Source: CAYVIB01 sp964451365
Lineage (GTDB): Bacteria; Pseudomonadota; Gammaproteobacteria; Pseudomonadales; Cellvibrionaceae
Direction of reading: 5' to 3'
DNA: 64,000 bases
Assembly (NCBI GenBank): GCA_964451365.1
Contig: CAYVIB010000014.1
Location: 38,753-102,752 of the forward strand
Positions within the stretch are counted from its first letter, which is position 1, and each line of letters starts with the position of its first letter. A model generated the notes under the pieces. The model was not told the DNA's origin. It searched no databases and was given only the letters and a program-made list of their open reading frames with translations. Positions 51,693-61,507 of the stretch are shown one piece after another. The position numbers and the translations under genes were made by a program.

Positions 51693-52008
51693 AATTCACT
51701 CTCTCGGCCTTGTGTCAAAGCTCCCCGGGGGCCACCTCTTTCAGGCGACTTTCATTCTAAGTGTAGTCGCTCGACCGGATGTTTCATAAACGGGAAGGCA
51801 AATTCGGCCCTCGGGCGCCATCCATTTATATTTTTTTAACCCGGTGTATCAATCGTCTAAACTTAAAATATTTGTCGTGTTTTATTTCTTTTCTCCCATA
51901 AGATGCGGTAGGCTTGCCACTGTCGGCTTTGCAACCAAACAACTGGAGTTAACCCGTTTTTATAACGAAAAGATTGGCCGCCTGAAAGCGGTTAAAAAAT
52001 AAGGACTC
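51693..52008. other. Divergent promoter region, PilZ genes and RDD operon
   Basis: About 315 bases without a gene. It is AT-rich in the middle (51830-51900), with possible -10 elements such as TAAAAT near 51870. No clear operator is seen. AAGGA before the RDD ATG is a good ribosome-binding site. Confidence 0.45.
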
Positions 52009-52710
52009 ATGGAAACTACCGCCAACCTCATTACCGATACCCGGATTGCCATCGAAACACCCGAAGGGGCCGATCTTCCCCTTGACCCCGCCGGAATCGG
52101 GTCGCGGATGATGGCCTGCATGATCGACTGGCTGATCAAATTCGCCATCAATATAGCGCTCTCATTCGCGCTCGCCTTCAGCGGAAAATTCGGCGCCGGC
52201 CTGGGGATGATCGCTTTTTTCCTGCTGCAGTGGTTTTACCCGGTGTACTTTGAAGTCTGGCGCGGCGGCGCCACCCCCGGTAAAAAGCACATGAAGCTAC
52301 TGGTGGTTAACGATGATGGTACACCGGTCACCTTCGCCGCCTCGCTGTTGCGCAATCTGTTGCGTGTGGTGGACTTCCTTCCTTTCGCCTACCTTACCGG
52401 GGTCATTGCCTGCATTTCCAATAACAAGTTCAAACGCCTCGGCGATTTTGCCGCGGGCACCATGGTGGTTTACGCTCACCAGAATCAACCCAAGCCGGTT
52501 ATCGACATCACCGGCAGGCAACCCGTTCCGGCCGGCTTCAGTACCGACGAGCAGCGCGCTCTTTTAGCCTTCGCCGAACGCAGCCGTCTTTTGTCAAATG
52601 ATCGGCAGCGGGAACTGGCGCAAATTCTCCAGCCGGTAATTAATACCAATGATCCGGTAAAAACAATCAAGCAAATGGCGAATACAATGATAGGCGGTGC
52701 GGATAAATAG
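52009..52710 (+). CDS. RDD-family membrane protein
   Basis: A 233-aa inner-membrane protein with the RDD pattern: a polar lead (TRIAIETPEGADLPLDPAGI), GSRMMACMIDWLIKFAINIA in TM1, FEVWRGGATPGKKHMKLLVV, SLLRNLLRVVDFLPFAYLTG in TM3, and RLGDFAAGTMVVY. It opens a six-gene operon; the next ATG directly follows its stop. RDD genes lie beside spoIIM and moxR in many bacteria, but the joint role is not established. Confidence 0.92.
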   Translation: METTANLITDTRIAIETPEGADLPLDPAGIGSRMMACMIDWLIKFAINIALSFALAFSGKFGAGLGMIAFFLLQWFYPVYFEVWRGGATPGKKHMKLLVVNDDGTPVTFAASLLRNLLRVVDFLPFAYLTGVIACISNNKFKRLGDFAAGTMVVYAHQNQPKPVIDITGRQPVPAGFSTDEQRALLAFAERSRLLSNDRQRELAQILQPVINTNDPVKTIKQMANTMIGGADK

Positions 52711-53703
52711 ATGAAACAGGGACAGTTCGAAAAACTTTACGGCGACGCCTGGGTAAAATTCGAAGCGCTACTCGATCAGGCGGAAAATACCGGGAGCAGA
52801 AAAAAAACGGCGATCTCCGACAGCGACATCGGCGAGTTCACTCAGCTGTATCGCAAGATCTGTCACTTCCATTCACTGGCAAAGGAACGCGGTTACAGCA
52901 GTTATCTTGTCGATCGGCTGGGCGAGCTGATCGTCCGTGGTCACCAGCAGTTATACAAACGCAAGCACCACCTGCGGCAGACGTTTATCCAGTTTTTTCT
53001 TTACGAATTTCCCGCTCTGGTAAGACGCGAACAAAAACTGATTTGGCTCGGCACCTTACTGCTGTACGGCCCCGCATTGCTGTTGTACTTTTTTGTTCTC
53101 TGGCAACCGGAACTGGTATACACGGTGTTGAACCCCATGCAGGCGGTTGAGTTCGAGGAGATGTACAATCCGGCCAACCGCATTGTCGGCAAGGCAAGGG
53201 ACGCGGAAACCAACTGGTACATGTTCGGGTTTTACATCGCCAACAATATCGGCGTCTCGTTCCAGACATTTGCATCCGGCCTGCTTTACGGCGTAGGGTC
53301 CATTTTTTTCCTGGTTTATAATGGCCTGTTGTTCGGCGCGGTGGCCGGGCACCTGACCCAGATCGGCTACACCGAAACATTTTTTACTTTTGTAATCGGC
53401 CACGGCAGCTTTGAACTGACGGCAATCGTTATCGCCGGCGCGGCCGGTTTGAAACTTGGGTTAAGCCTGCTGGCACCCGGCAACCTCACCCGAATCGAAT
53501 CCATGCGGCGGGCGGCACACGTTTCCATCAAACTGGTTTACGGTGTGATCTTCATGCTGGTTGTGGCGGCGTTTATTGAAGCTTTCTGGTCCTCCAACAA
53601 CGCACTTCTCGCCTGGCAAAAATATTTTGTCGGTAGCATCTTTTGGGCCTTTGTTATTCTGTATTTTTTCCTCGCGGGCAGGATAAAACATGAATCTCGA
53701 TAA
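52711..53703 (+). CDS. SpoIIM-family (DUF95) membrane protein
   Basis: A 330-aa protein with a cytoplasmic helical N-terminus of about 100 residues and then 5-6 membrane segments. The family core is FYIANNIGVSFQTFASGLLY, GHLTQIGYTETFFTFVIGHG and SFELTAIVIAGAAGLKLGL. In Bacillus SpoIIM drives septal peptidoglycan hydrolysis during engulfment; this non-sporulating relative is known only by its operon partners. It begins immediately after the RDD gene and overlaps the DUF4129 gene by 14 bases. Confidence 0.92.
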   Translation: MKQGQFEKLYGDAWVKFEALLDQAENTGSRKKTAISDSDIGEFTQLYRKICHFHSLAKERGYSSYLVDRLGELIVRGHQQLYKRKHHLRQTFIQFFLYEFPALVRREQKLIWLGTLLLYGPALLLYFFVLWQPELVYTVLNPMQAVEFEEMYNPANRIVGKARDAETNWYMFGFYIANNIGVSFQTFASGLLYGVGSIFFLVYNGLLFGAVAGHLTQIGYTETFFTFVIGHGSFELTAIVIAGAAGLKLGLSLLAPGNLTRIESMRRAAHVSIKLVYGVIFMLVVAAFIEAFWSSNNALLAWQKYFVGSIFWAFVILYFFLAGRIKHESR

Positions 53704-55225
53704 ACTCACCATCGAAATTCGCCCGCGCCGCGCCTGGGAGGCTGTGGACCTGGGTGTGCTGATGGCGCGGCGCTGGTGGTGGCCGCTGACCAAAGTGTGG
53801 TTGCTGGTGAGTTTTCCCGTGTGGGTTTTGCTTTGCCTGCTGCCGCCACATCTCATTTTTCTCCAGTCATTGGTTATCTGGTGGTTAAAACCTCTTTTCG
53901 AACGCCCCCTGCTGCACATACTGAGCCAGACGGTATTCGATGCGGGACCGGGAACGGTGGAAACCGTCAAGGCCTTCCCGCGCCTGGCGGGCATGCAGGT
54001 ATTCGCCAGCCTGTTGTGGCGGCGCTTTAGCGCCACACGGTCAATGGATCTGCCGGTGATTCAACTGGAAGGTTTGAGCGGCAAGCGCCGACAGGATCGC
54101 CTGCGGGTGTTGCACCGGGAAGATTCCAGTCCCGCGCCCTGGATCACCATTTTCGGCATGCATATGGAAATGTTTATTGTTATTGCCGTTTATATTCTTG
54201 TACTGATGTTCTGGCCCCGGGTACTTGAGATGGATTGGGGCGGATACCTCCTGGAGCAGAAATACCACTGGTTTAACCTGCTGCAGAATTTTGTCGTGTT
54301 CTGCTCAATGGCCCTGGTCGCCCCGTTTTACGTGGCAACAGGTTTTGCGCTTTACCTCAATCGACGAATCCGGCTGGAAGCGTGGGATCTGGAAATCGCC
54401 TTCAAAAATATTGTGCAGAAAAGACAGTCGGCGACACGCCGGACAACGATCGCCGCCACGCTATTGTGCGCGATATTGATCGCCGCCGCCCCGCCGGAAA
54501 GCTTTGCCGGCAACGAGTCCGCATCATCGGAGGCGGCCGAGGAAATCATGCTCGACCTGAACGGGCAAAGCTCGCGCAAAATAATTGAAAAAATTAAAGC
54601 CGACGACGTTTTTCACCAGAAAAAAACGGTCAGGGTTCCGGACCTTTCCTGGCTGGAGCTTGATAACGAGGAAGAAAAAGCGAATGACGATTTCAGCTTT
54701 CCGCGCAGGTTTTTCGGTTTGATTGCACAGTTCGGCGAATTGATATTGTGGATTACTGTCATTTTTCTCGTGCTGTTCGTTGCCTACCGTTACCGCGACT
54801 GGCTGGGGGAAATTATTTTTGACAAGCCTGTCCGCCGCCGGCGTGAAGCGCCAAAAACCCTTTTTGGCCTTGACGTAACCGCGGAGTCGCTGCCGGAAGA
54901 CATCAGCGCCGGCGCGTGCGAGCTATGGAATCAAAACCGCCATCGCGAGAGCCTTTCCCTCCTTTATCGGGCCAGCCTCCTGAACCTGATTCAAAAAGGC
55001 CTCGATATTCACGATGGGGATACTGAACAGGAGTGCCTGGAATTTACCAGGCAGCACAGCGCGCAACTGGCGCTCAGCAAAAGCTGTATCGATTATTTTA
55101 CGGTATTAACGCGGTTGTGGCGGCAGTTGGCTTACGGGCATATTTTGCCGGACGAACGCGAGGCGAAAAATCTCTGCGCCACCTGGAACAGTGTCTGGAT
55201 ACCGGAGCAAAACAGTGGCCGATAG
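53690..55225 (+). CDS. DUF4129-type membrane protein
   Basis: A 511-aa protein with several N-terminal membrane helices (about 30-60, 155-180, 205-230 and 250-275), a signal-like break at about 265-285 (AAAPPESFAGNE), a further helix at about 345-370 (FGELILWITVIFLVLFVAYR), and a C-terminal cytoplasmic DUF4129 domain (about 400-500; ELWNQNRHRESLSLLYRASL). Transglutaminase genes often accompany DUF4129 elsewhere, but none is present here. It overlaps both operon neighbours (14 and 11 bases). Confidence 0.82.
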   Translation: MNLDKLTIEIRPRRAWEAVDLGVLMARRWWWPLTKVWLLVSFPVWVLLCLLPPHLIFLQSLVIWWLKPLFERPLLHILSQTVFDAGPGTVETVKAFPRLAGMQVFASLLWRRFSATRSMDLPVIQLEGLSGKRRQDRLRVLHREDSSPAPWITIFGMHMEMFIVIAVYILVLMFWPRVLEMDWGGYLLEQKYHWFNLLQNFVVFCSMALVAPFYVATGFALYLNRRIRLEAWDLEIAFKNIVQKRQSATRRTTIAATLLCAILIAAAPPESFAGNESASSEAAEEIMLDLNGQSSRKIIEKIKADDVFHQKKTVRVPDLSWLELDNEEEKANDDFSFPRRFFGLIAQFGELILWITVIFLVLFVAYRYRDWLGEIIFDKPVRRRREAPKTLFGLDVTAESLPEDISAGACELWNQNRHRESLSLLYRASLLNLIQKGLDIHDGDTEQECLEFTRQHSAQLALSKSCIDYFTVLTRLWRQLAYGHILPDEREAKNLCATWNSVWIPEQNSGR

Positions 55226-56522
55226 CAGTGGTGACAAAACAGCAAAAATTTTCGTTATTACCGTGGTGGTCGCTGTTATCGGTTTTCTCGTGTATGCGTA
55301 TTTCTACCTGCTGAAGTGGAAAGAGGAAGAACTGGACATGGGCCCAACCCGTGAAGCGAGAAAAAATCCCTTCCTCGCGGCGGAAATGTACTTACAACGG
55401 CAGGACATGGACACCGAGGTTACGCGTAACTTTTCCCTGTTCGACAACCTGGAGCTGGACGGCAAACAAGTGGGCGACCAGGACACCGTCGTTATAATCA
55501 ACGGCCGTGGCGCCGTCAAGGAAAAACGCTTTGACAAATTACTTCAATGGGTTGAGCGAGGCGGTACGCTTGTTACATCGACGGCCAATCCATTTATCGG
55601 TTTCACCGCTGGAGATGATCCCATACTGAATGCGCTCGGGCTGGAAGTTGCCGCCCTCGACGGGAAATCCGAAGAGGTAACCGCGCTGGAGGATGACGTA
55701 CCGGAAGATAGCAGCACCGAGGAAAAGAACAATGAAGAAAAGGACAATGACGAAGAAGAGCCGAACCTGGACTCGCTGAGCGAAATATTCGAGCACGCAA
55801 ATCCCGATCCCTGCGACACCGAAGCAACCACGCAAATCGAATTTGAAAGCGAGGAAGAAACGTTACTCGCGGATTTTTACCCGGACAACACGATCCTGTT
55901 TTACGAAGAGGAACCGACTGCCTGGGTATCCAACGACGATGGTGTGGTGATGACCTATCACGAAGTTGATAGCGGCTACATTTACGTTACCGTGGATAAC
56001 CAGATCTGGACCAACGACAGAATCCACTGTTTCGACCATGCCTACGTTCTCTGGCAACTGGTGAACCCGCGCGGCAAAGTGTGGTTCGTGATGAACCAGG
56101 ACGCGCCGTCACTGGCAGCCATGATCTGGGCGGCATCCCCCGTCGCGGTGCTTGGCGCCGTGCTCTCGTTGTTGCTGTGGCTTTGGAAGTCCGGCGTTCG
56201 CCTCGGGCCGGTCCATCATCCGCGCAGAATCGAACGCAGGCAGTTTGCCGAGCACATCCACGCCAACGCGGTTTTCCTGTGGCGCCACCACCAGCAGGAG
56301 GCACTGCTCAATCAGCTTAAAAAGGATATCGCCTTCAAAGTGACCAGGCGCGTCCGCCATTTTGACCAGTTGCCGGAAAACGAACAACTGGACCACCTGG
56401 AACAATTATCGGGGCTCGATCGCACCGATATCGAATTCGCTTTTTTCCGCCCGCTGGAAAAAAGAAAACAACAGTTTTTATTCGCATGTAAAATTTTGAA
56501 ACAGATAAAGGACAAGCTATGA
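55215..56522 (+). CDS. DUF4350-domain membrane protein
   Basis: A 435-aa protein. A TM segment at about 12-31 is followed by a periplasmic DUF4350 region with a GATase-like Rossmann look (DTVVIINGRGAVKEKRFDKL then LQWVERGGTLVTSTANPFIG), a very acidic insert (about 150-190, Glu/Asp-rich), and a second TM near 300-322. The cytoplasmic tail contains RIERRQFAEHIHANAVFLWR. The GTG at 55215 has GGAG 7 bases upstream. The gene overlaps DUF4129 by 11 bases and moxR by 4 (ATGA). Confidence 0.82.
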   Translation: MADSSGDKTAKIFVITVVVAVIGFLVYAYFYLLKWKEEELDMGPTREARKNPFLAAEMYLQRQDMDTEVTRNFSLFDNLELDGKQVGDQDTVVIINGRGAVKEKRFDKLLQWVERGGTLVTSTANPFIGFTAGDDPILNALGLEVAALDGKSEEVTALEDDVPEDSSTEEKNNEEKDNDEEEPNLDSLSEIFEHANPDPCDTEATTQIEFESEEETLLADFYPDNTILFYEEEPTAWVSNDDGVVMTYHEVDSGYIYVTVDNQIWTNDRIHCFDHAYVLWQLVNPRGKVWFVMNQDAPSLAAMIWAASPVAVLGAVLSLLLWLWKSGVRLGPVHHPRRIERRQFAEHIHANAVFLWRHHQQEALLNQLKKDIAFKVTRRVRHFDQLPENEQLDHLEQLSGLDRTDIEFAFFRPLEKRKQQFLFACKILKQIKDKL

Positions 56523-57514
56523 GCGATGACCATAACGAAAAGCCTGCCGCCGGAAATAATTTTGAACAGGCTACCGCCCTGGCCCAGGCGATAAAAAATG
56601 AAATCAAAAAGGTCCTGATCGGCCAGGACGATATCATTGAACAGGTGCTGGTAGCGCTGATCGGCTGTGGCCACATTCTTATAGAGGGTGTTCCCGGTCT
56701 CGGCAAAACCCTGCTGGTACGCGCGCTGGCAAAATGCTTCGGCGGCGAATTTTCCCGCGTGCAGTTCACACCGGACCTGATGCCCAGCGACGTCACGGGT
56801 CACGCCATGTTCCACATGGGCAAGCAGGAGTTTGAAATAAGAAAGGGGCCGGTTTTCACTAACCTGCTTCTGGCCGATGAAATTAACCGCGCACCGGCAA
56901 AAACCCAGGCGGCACTGCTCGAGGTTATGCAGGAGGGCCAGATCACCATCGAAGGCGAACCGTTTAAAACCCTCGAGCCCTTTATGGTGCTGGCCACCCA
57001 AAACCCGATAGAACAGGAAGGCACCTATCCCCTGCCCGAGGCGGAGCTGGACCGGTTTATGCTGAAGGTGCTTATCGACTATCCCGATGAAAACGACGAG
57101 CAGGATATGTTGGTTAAAATCAGTCAGGGCAGTTCACCCTCCGGTTTCGACCTGGGTTCACTCAAAACCCTGATCCAGGCGGGGCACATCAAGAGCCTGC
57201 AAAAAATTGCGCAGAAAATTACAGTCGATGACGAGATCATAAAATACATCGTCAAACTCGTGCGCGCCACGCGAAGCTGGAGCGGTGTTGCACGCGGCGC
57301 CGGCCCCCGGGCAACCATCGCCGTCCTCGCATCGTCGCGCGCACTGGCGCTGCTTAACGGCAATACCTACGTTACACCGGATGATGTCAAGCAGGTGTTA
57401 CTGCCGGCCTTGCGCCACCGCATTCTGCTTGCGGCCGAGTTGGAAATAGAAGGTGTGCACCCGGACGATGTGCTGAGAGACATTATGCGTAACATCGATG
57501 CGCCACGGTCATAA
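56519..57514 (+). CDS. MoxR-family AAA+ ATPase
   Basis: A 331-aa AAA+ chaperone-like ATPase: Walker A EGVPGLGKTLLVRALA, Walker B LLLADEINRAPAKTQAALLE, sensor-1 VLATQNPIEQEGTYPLPEAE, and a C-terminal lid with SGVARGAGPRATIAVL. MoxR proteins work with adjacent von Willebrand/DUF58 partners in assembling or activating envelope and redox proteins. It shares ATGA with the DUF4350 gene and overlaps DUF58 by 17 bases. Confidence 0.96.
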   Translation: MSDDHNEKPAAGNNFEQATALAQAIKNEIKKVLIGQDDIIEQVLVALIGCGHILIEGVPGLGKTLLVRALAKCFGGEFSRVQFTPDLMPSDVTGHAMFHMGKQEFEIRKGPVFTNLLLADEINRAPAKTQAALLEVMQEGQITIEGEPFKTLEPFMVLATQNPIEQEGTYPLPEAELDRFMLKVLIDYPDENDEQDMLVKISQGSSPSGFDLGSLKTLIQAGHIKSLQKIAQKITVDDEIIKYIVKLVRATRSWSGVARGAGPRATIAVLASSRALALLNGNTYVTPDDVKQVLLPALRHRILLAAELEIEGVHPDDVLRDIMRNIDAPRS

Positions 57515-58880
57515 AACTCACGTGAATATTTTAGACGGCAAAAAAATTGTTCCTTCGGCCGCGGCTGTTAAATGGTTGTTAGTTTTTGCGCTTGTGTTGT
57601 TCGGGCTGGTCGCCCTGGCCACATGGCGGGAATACGATACCGTTGGCCGCCATCTGCAGCAGTTTTCCATCGCCGCCCTTATCGCATTTGTCGGTGCCGC
57701 CCTGCTGGATGTTCTGATGGCGGTCCGGCAGCCCAAGGTTCTCGTTGAGCGCCGACTGCCTCAAAGCCTGGCAGTCAACAACTGGAGCCATGTGGAACTG
57801 AAAATCCGGCATCGGTTCAGTTTTCCCGTCAAGGTACAACTGTACGACAGCATTCCGGATGAGATACAGCATCAAAATATGCCCGCGACCATTTTGCTTC
57901 CACCGGGAAACTATTCCCGCCAGCGCTATCGAATCAAACCGCTCAAGCGCGGGCCGTTTGTTATCGGTCGCTGTCACGTAAGAATTCCGAGCCCGCTGCG
58001 GATATGGAATACGCAGTATCTTGTCGCGGCGCCTTCGGAGATAAAAGTCTACCCCGACTTCTCCAAAATCGCGGCTTATACCATTCTTGCCACCGACAAT
58101 CACACCAGTCAGATTGGCATCAAACGTAAGCCGCGCCGGGGCGAAGGCCTCGAATTTTTGCAGCTGCGCGATTACCGCATTGGCGATTCATTGCGGCAAC
58201 TCGACTGGAACGCGACATCGAAAAGAAACAAACTGATTTCAAAGGAATACCAGGATGAACGCGACCAGCAAATCGTTATGGTGGTGGACAGCGGTCGACG
58301 AATGCGCGCGGCCGACGATAATCTCAATCATTTCGATCACTCGCTAAATGCCTTGCTGCTGGTAAGTTACATCGCGTTGCGGCAGGGCGACAGCGTCAGC
58401 GTAATGAGTTTCGGCAAAAGCCACCGCTGGATTCCGCCGCAAAAAGGCAGCGGTAAAATGAAAACCATCCTCAATGGCATGTACGACCTGCAGGCGGAAA
58501 ACTGTGCCCCCGATTATGTTGCGACGGCGGAAAAACTCTCCGCCCTGCAAAGAAAGCGTTCGCTGATTATTCTGGTTACCAACTCCCGCGACGAGGAAGT
58601 GGACGAACTGACCATGGCGGTCAACCAACTGCGCAAGCGCCACGTGGTGCTGCTGGCAAATATTCGCGAATCCGTTATCGACCACCTGGAAAACAAACCA
58701 ATACACAATCTCGACGATGCGCTCGATTACGCCGGTGTGCATCAGTACCTCGCCACCCGGAGACAGGTGCATCAAAAGATTCGCGACAAAGGTATTTACG
58801 CAATCGATTGCCTGGCCAACGAACTGGCGGTGCGGGTGGCGAACAGCTATCTTGAAATCAAACGGGCGGGCGTGCTTTAG
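57498..58880 (+). CDS. DUF58 (vWA-like) membrane protein
   Basis: A 460-aa protein with two N-terminal membrane helices (about 25-45 and 55-75), a beta-rich region, and the DUF58 block GEGLEFLQLRDYRIGDSLRQ followed by LDWNATSKRNKLISKEY. A vWA-like domain follows with a MIDAS-type DSGRRM (VVDSGRRMRAADD). It is the expected partner of the overlapping MoxR ATPase and closes the six-gene operon. The ATG lies inside moxR; a GTG at 57522 is a less likely start. Confidence 0.92.
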   Translation: MRHGHKTHVNILDGKKIVPSAAAVKWLLVFALVLFGLVALATWREYDTVGRHLQQFSIAALIAFVGAALLDVLMAVRQPKVLVERRLPQSLAVNNWSHVELKIRHRFSFPVKVQLYDSIPDEIQHQNMPATILLPPGNYSRQRYRIKPLKRGPFVIGRCHVRIPSPLRIWNTQYLVAAPSEIKVYPDFSKIAAYTILATDNHTSQIGIKRKPRRGEGLEFLQLRDYRIGDSLRQLDWNATSKRNKLISKEYQDERDQQIVMVVDSGRRMRAADDNLNHFDHSLNALLLVSYIALRQGDSVSVMSFGKSHRWIPPQKGSGKMKTILNGMYDLQAENCAPDYVATAEKLSALQRKRSLIILVTNSRDEEVDELTMAVNQLRKRHVVLLANIRESVIDHLENKPIHNLDDALDYAGVHQYLATRRQVHQKIRDKGIYAIDCLANELAVRVANSYLEIKRAGVL

Positions 58881-58983
58881 ACAGAGCTTTCCCCATGAAA
58901 AGCCGGGTAAGGCGCCGGGAATTTACCCGAAGCGAAGCTATACTTTGTTTAGGACCGTCTGATCAGCAACCCTGGAGCACATT

Positions 58984-59352
58984 ATGATGTTTTCGCGCAA
59001 AAGCCAACGTCCAGGCATGCCCGAGATGGATGCCTACACCCTGAGCGGAATGGGCAAAGCGGGCAGTGATGATGCGGGAGTTCACATCAAGAACCTTGAA
59101 GCAAAAGTGGAGCGCCTCACAGCGCTGGTGGAAGCCATGTGGTCCATCCTGGAATCCAAAAGCTCCCTGAACCACGGTCACCTGAATACTTACCTGGAAA
59201 AGGTGATGCAAACGCGCAGCCATCGAAGCGCGCCGCAGAACACCTGCCAGAAATGCAAGCAAAAAAATCTGGCGTCAAAAACGCAGTGTGTCTATTGCGG
59301 AGAGCCCTTACCCACAACTTCCAAAGGTCAGGACAACCCTTTTAATTTCTGA
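58984..59352 (+). CDS. Coiled-coil and zinc-ribbon protein, uncharacterised
   Basis: A 122-aa cytoplasmic protein. Residues about 34-62 form a short coiled coil (HIKNLEAKVERLTALVEAMW). The C-terminal third has a zinc ribbon with CQKC and CVYCGEPL. Zinc-ribbon plus coiled-coil proteins often recruit partners or nucleic acid, but no family was recognised. It has its own promoter region (TATACT at about 58940), separate from the DUF58 operon. Confidence 0.75.
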   Translation: MMFSRKSQRPGMPEMDAYTLSGMGKAGSDDAGVHIKNLEAKVERLTALVEAMWSILESKSSLNHGHLNTYLEKVMQTRSHRSAPQNTCQKCKQKNLASKTQCVYCGEPLPTTSKGQDNPFNF

Positions 59353-59768
59353 CCTGGCTAAAACAGCTTTAATCCGATCCAAAAGCCATGTTACGGCTCA
59401 CACTTCGGGTTCGACTTCCAACAATCATTCGAAATAGTTTCCCGGCAGACATCAATTTCAGGTATTTCCTTATGGCGTGGCAGCGCGCCACCGCAGGATT
59501 ATTACTGGCCCCGGATACGGAACACAAAAGCTGGCGCCGAAATTTTCAAAGCCGGTCTTTTTCGCTGAGACCTGCAAATCAATTTGGTTTATGCTGGCGG
59601 TCGGCGATGCCTCATGCAGTAAAAGCTGTTGCCAAGTAAGTTCTCTTCATTTTAACGATAACAGGGGAGTTCAATGTTCGCGGCAGGCGGGCTCGATTAA
59701 TACAATACAGAAAATAATTACCCTCGCCCATGCGACGTACTCTCTCCTCCAAACGCAGGGACAAAATC
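59353..59768 (+). other. Intergenic stretch upstream of the CBM2/PKD gene
   Basis: About 415 bases. Open frames at 59388-59639 and 59477-59776 give basic, low-complexity products without family features, so I do not call genes. AGGGA 7 bases before the ATG at 59769 is the ribosome-binding site of the next gene. Confidence 0.5.
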
Positions 59769-61283
59769 ATGTTTGATACGAAGATTAAATCCATCACGAC
59801 CAGGTTGTTCACGGCATTACTTTTTGTTTTTATCCACACTGGAGCCGGCGCCGCCATCGAGTGCGACTTCAACCTCACCCACAGCTGGGGCTCGGGCGGC
59901 AACGCGCAAATTGCCATTACCAATACCGGCAGTTCGTCGGTCACTCTCGATCCAATTACCGCCGAATTTTCGGCCGGAATCACTGTGACCAGCAGTTGGC
60001 ATATGGCACTTACCGGCAGCAACCCCTATACCTTCACACCCTATGGCTGGAATGCCTCGATTGGCGCGGGCCAAACCATCCATGCAGGCATGTCGCTGAA
60101 CGGCAATGTGAACAGCGGCACAGAAGCCATTCTTGGCGGCGCCTGTGGTGGCGGCCCGGTGATAAATACACCGCCCGATGCCGCGCTGAGTTGCGAATCC
60201 GTTACCGTTATTGCCGATGCGCCTCCCGGCGGCGGCCCCTCGATTGAAACCTATCTCGTCTATTGCACCGATGAATCCACCGATATGGAAGGCGATGCGC
60301 TGGAGGCAATATTCGACTGGGGCGACGGAACCCCGGTCGGTCCGGAAACCACGCACACCTATGTGGAATCCGGCGTATACACCATATACATGACCGTGAG
60401 CGACGGCGAATATTCCGATACCACTTCCGTCCAGGTAACCGCGACGGGCAACACACTGCCACCGGTGGCCGAACTGGATTGCAAAGTGAGCGCCGGTAGA
60501 ACTGTATCTTGCGATGCCAGCCAATCATCGGACCCGGACGGCGATCCGCTGGGATTTATTTTCCAGTGGGGCGACGGTGAGTACAGTACCGGTGCAAATA
60601 CCGCCACGCATTCCTACGTTGAAAACGGCACTTACACCGTCAGGCTCAGTGTGACGGACGGCCATAATGCAGCCAACGCCAGCGCCACTGTCGTGATCGA
60701 TGACACAACGCAACCGCCGCTGGAAGCCGAATTTTCCTACACGGTTGATGGCCTGAGTGTAGCTGTGGATGTACCTTACGATGTTACTGCCGGCATCACC
60801 CACACCTGGAACTGGGGTGATGGCTCGGCCGAGTCCACCGGCTTTCCGCAAAGCCATACCTACGCCCAGGCCGGCACCTATACCATCACCCTGACACTGC
60901 GGGACGAGGCCGGTCGCACCGGCAGCGCCAGCCATCAGGTTACAGTAACGGATGAAACGCCGACCGGAGCGCAGGCAACCTGCACCCTGTCCGCCAATAA
61001 CTTCAGCAGCGGTTTCGTCTATAGCATCACTTTGGCCAATCGGGGCGAATCGGTTTTATCGGGCTGGGAAGTATGCCTGTTATTCGATGATCAGACCAAA
61101 ATCACAAGCCAGTTTAATTCCCGCCCTATCGTTCCCGCCGTCGAGGATGGAAATTGGGCCTGCTTCGGCCCCATGTCCTGGAATTACAGCCTTAATCCGG
61201 GACAGGCCTCCGCTTTTGGATTTCAAGGCACCGGACCCGGCACGATTCTCGATATCTCCGGCGCATGTGACAGTTTGGAGTGA
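59769..61283 (+). CDS. Secreted CBM2-PKD-PKD-PKD-CBM2 polysaccharide-binding protein
   Basis: A 504-aa secreted protein. After a signal peptide ending HTGAGAA (residue 29) there is an N-terminal CBM2-like module (CDFNLTHSWGSGGNAQIAIT; paired Cys; Trp residues in SSWHMAL and YGWNASIGAG). Three PKD domains follow (motifs FDWGDGTPVGPETTHTYVES, FQWGDGEYSTGANTATHSYV and WNWGDGSAESTGFPQSHTYA). A C-terminal CBM2-like module has SGWEVCLLFDDQ and WNYSLNPGQASAFGFQGTG. CBM2 binds cellulose, chitin or xylan. No catalytic domain is present, so it is probably an adhesin or a binding partner of secreted glycanases. Confidence 0.88.
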   Translation: MFDTKIKSITTRLFTALLFVFIHTGAGAAIECDFNLTHSWGSGGNAQIAITNTGSSSVTLDPITAEFSAGITVTSSWHMALTGSNPYTFTPYGWNASIGAGQTIHAGMSLNGNVNSGTEAILGGACGGGPVINTPPDAALSCESVTVIADAPPGGGPSIETYLVYCTDESTDMEGDALEAIFDWGDGTPVGPETTHTYVESGVYTIYMTVSDGEYSDTTSVQVTATGNTLPPVAELDCKVSAGRTVSCDASQSSDPDGDPLGFIFQWGDGEYSTGANTATHSYVENGTYTVRLSVTDGHNAANASATVVIDDTTQPPLEAEFSYTVDGLSVAVDVPYDVTAGITHTWNWGDGSAESTGFPQSHTYAQAGTYTITLTLRDEAGRTGSASHQVTVTDETPTGAQATCTLSANNFSSGFVYSITLANRGESVLSGWEVCLLFDDQTKITSQFNSRPIVPAVEDGNWACFGPMSWNYSLNPGQASAFGFQGTGPGTILDISGACDSLE

Positions 61284-61303
61284 TCAGGGAGAAAGCAGCA
61301 CAT

Positions 61304-61342
61304 AAAAAACCGTGGAGGCGCGCGTTCCTCCACGGTTTTTTT
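61304..61342 (+). terminator. Rho-independent terminator
   Basis: AAAAAACCGTGGAGG, an 8-base loop, then CCTCCACGG followed by seven T form a textbook intrinsic terminator 20 bases after the CBM2/PKD stop. The A-run on the left makes it partly bidirectional. Confidence 0.93.
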
Positions 61343-61507
61343 GTACCGCCGGATTGCTATTGCGGGTGTTTGACAAATTGACATGAGGCTATATTTGCCT
61401 CCGACCCCACGTACCAGACATCTACTCCGGCTTATGAGCGGAAAGGATTTAGTCATTGTTTTTTTAATCGGAACTTAAAGCCCTTGCAAATGGGGAGGAG
61501 ACCATAT

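Noticed and set aside
59388..59639. 83-aa open frame
   Set aside because: Basic, random-looking translation with no ribosome-binding site; overlaps another frame of equal quality.
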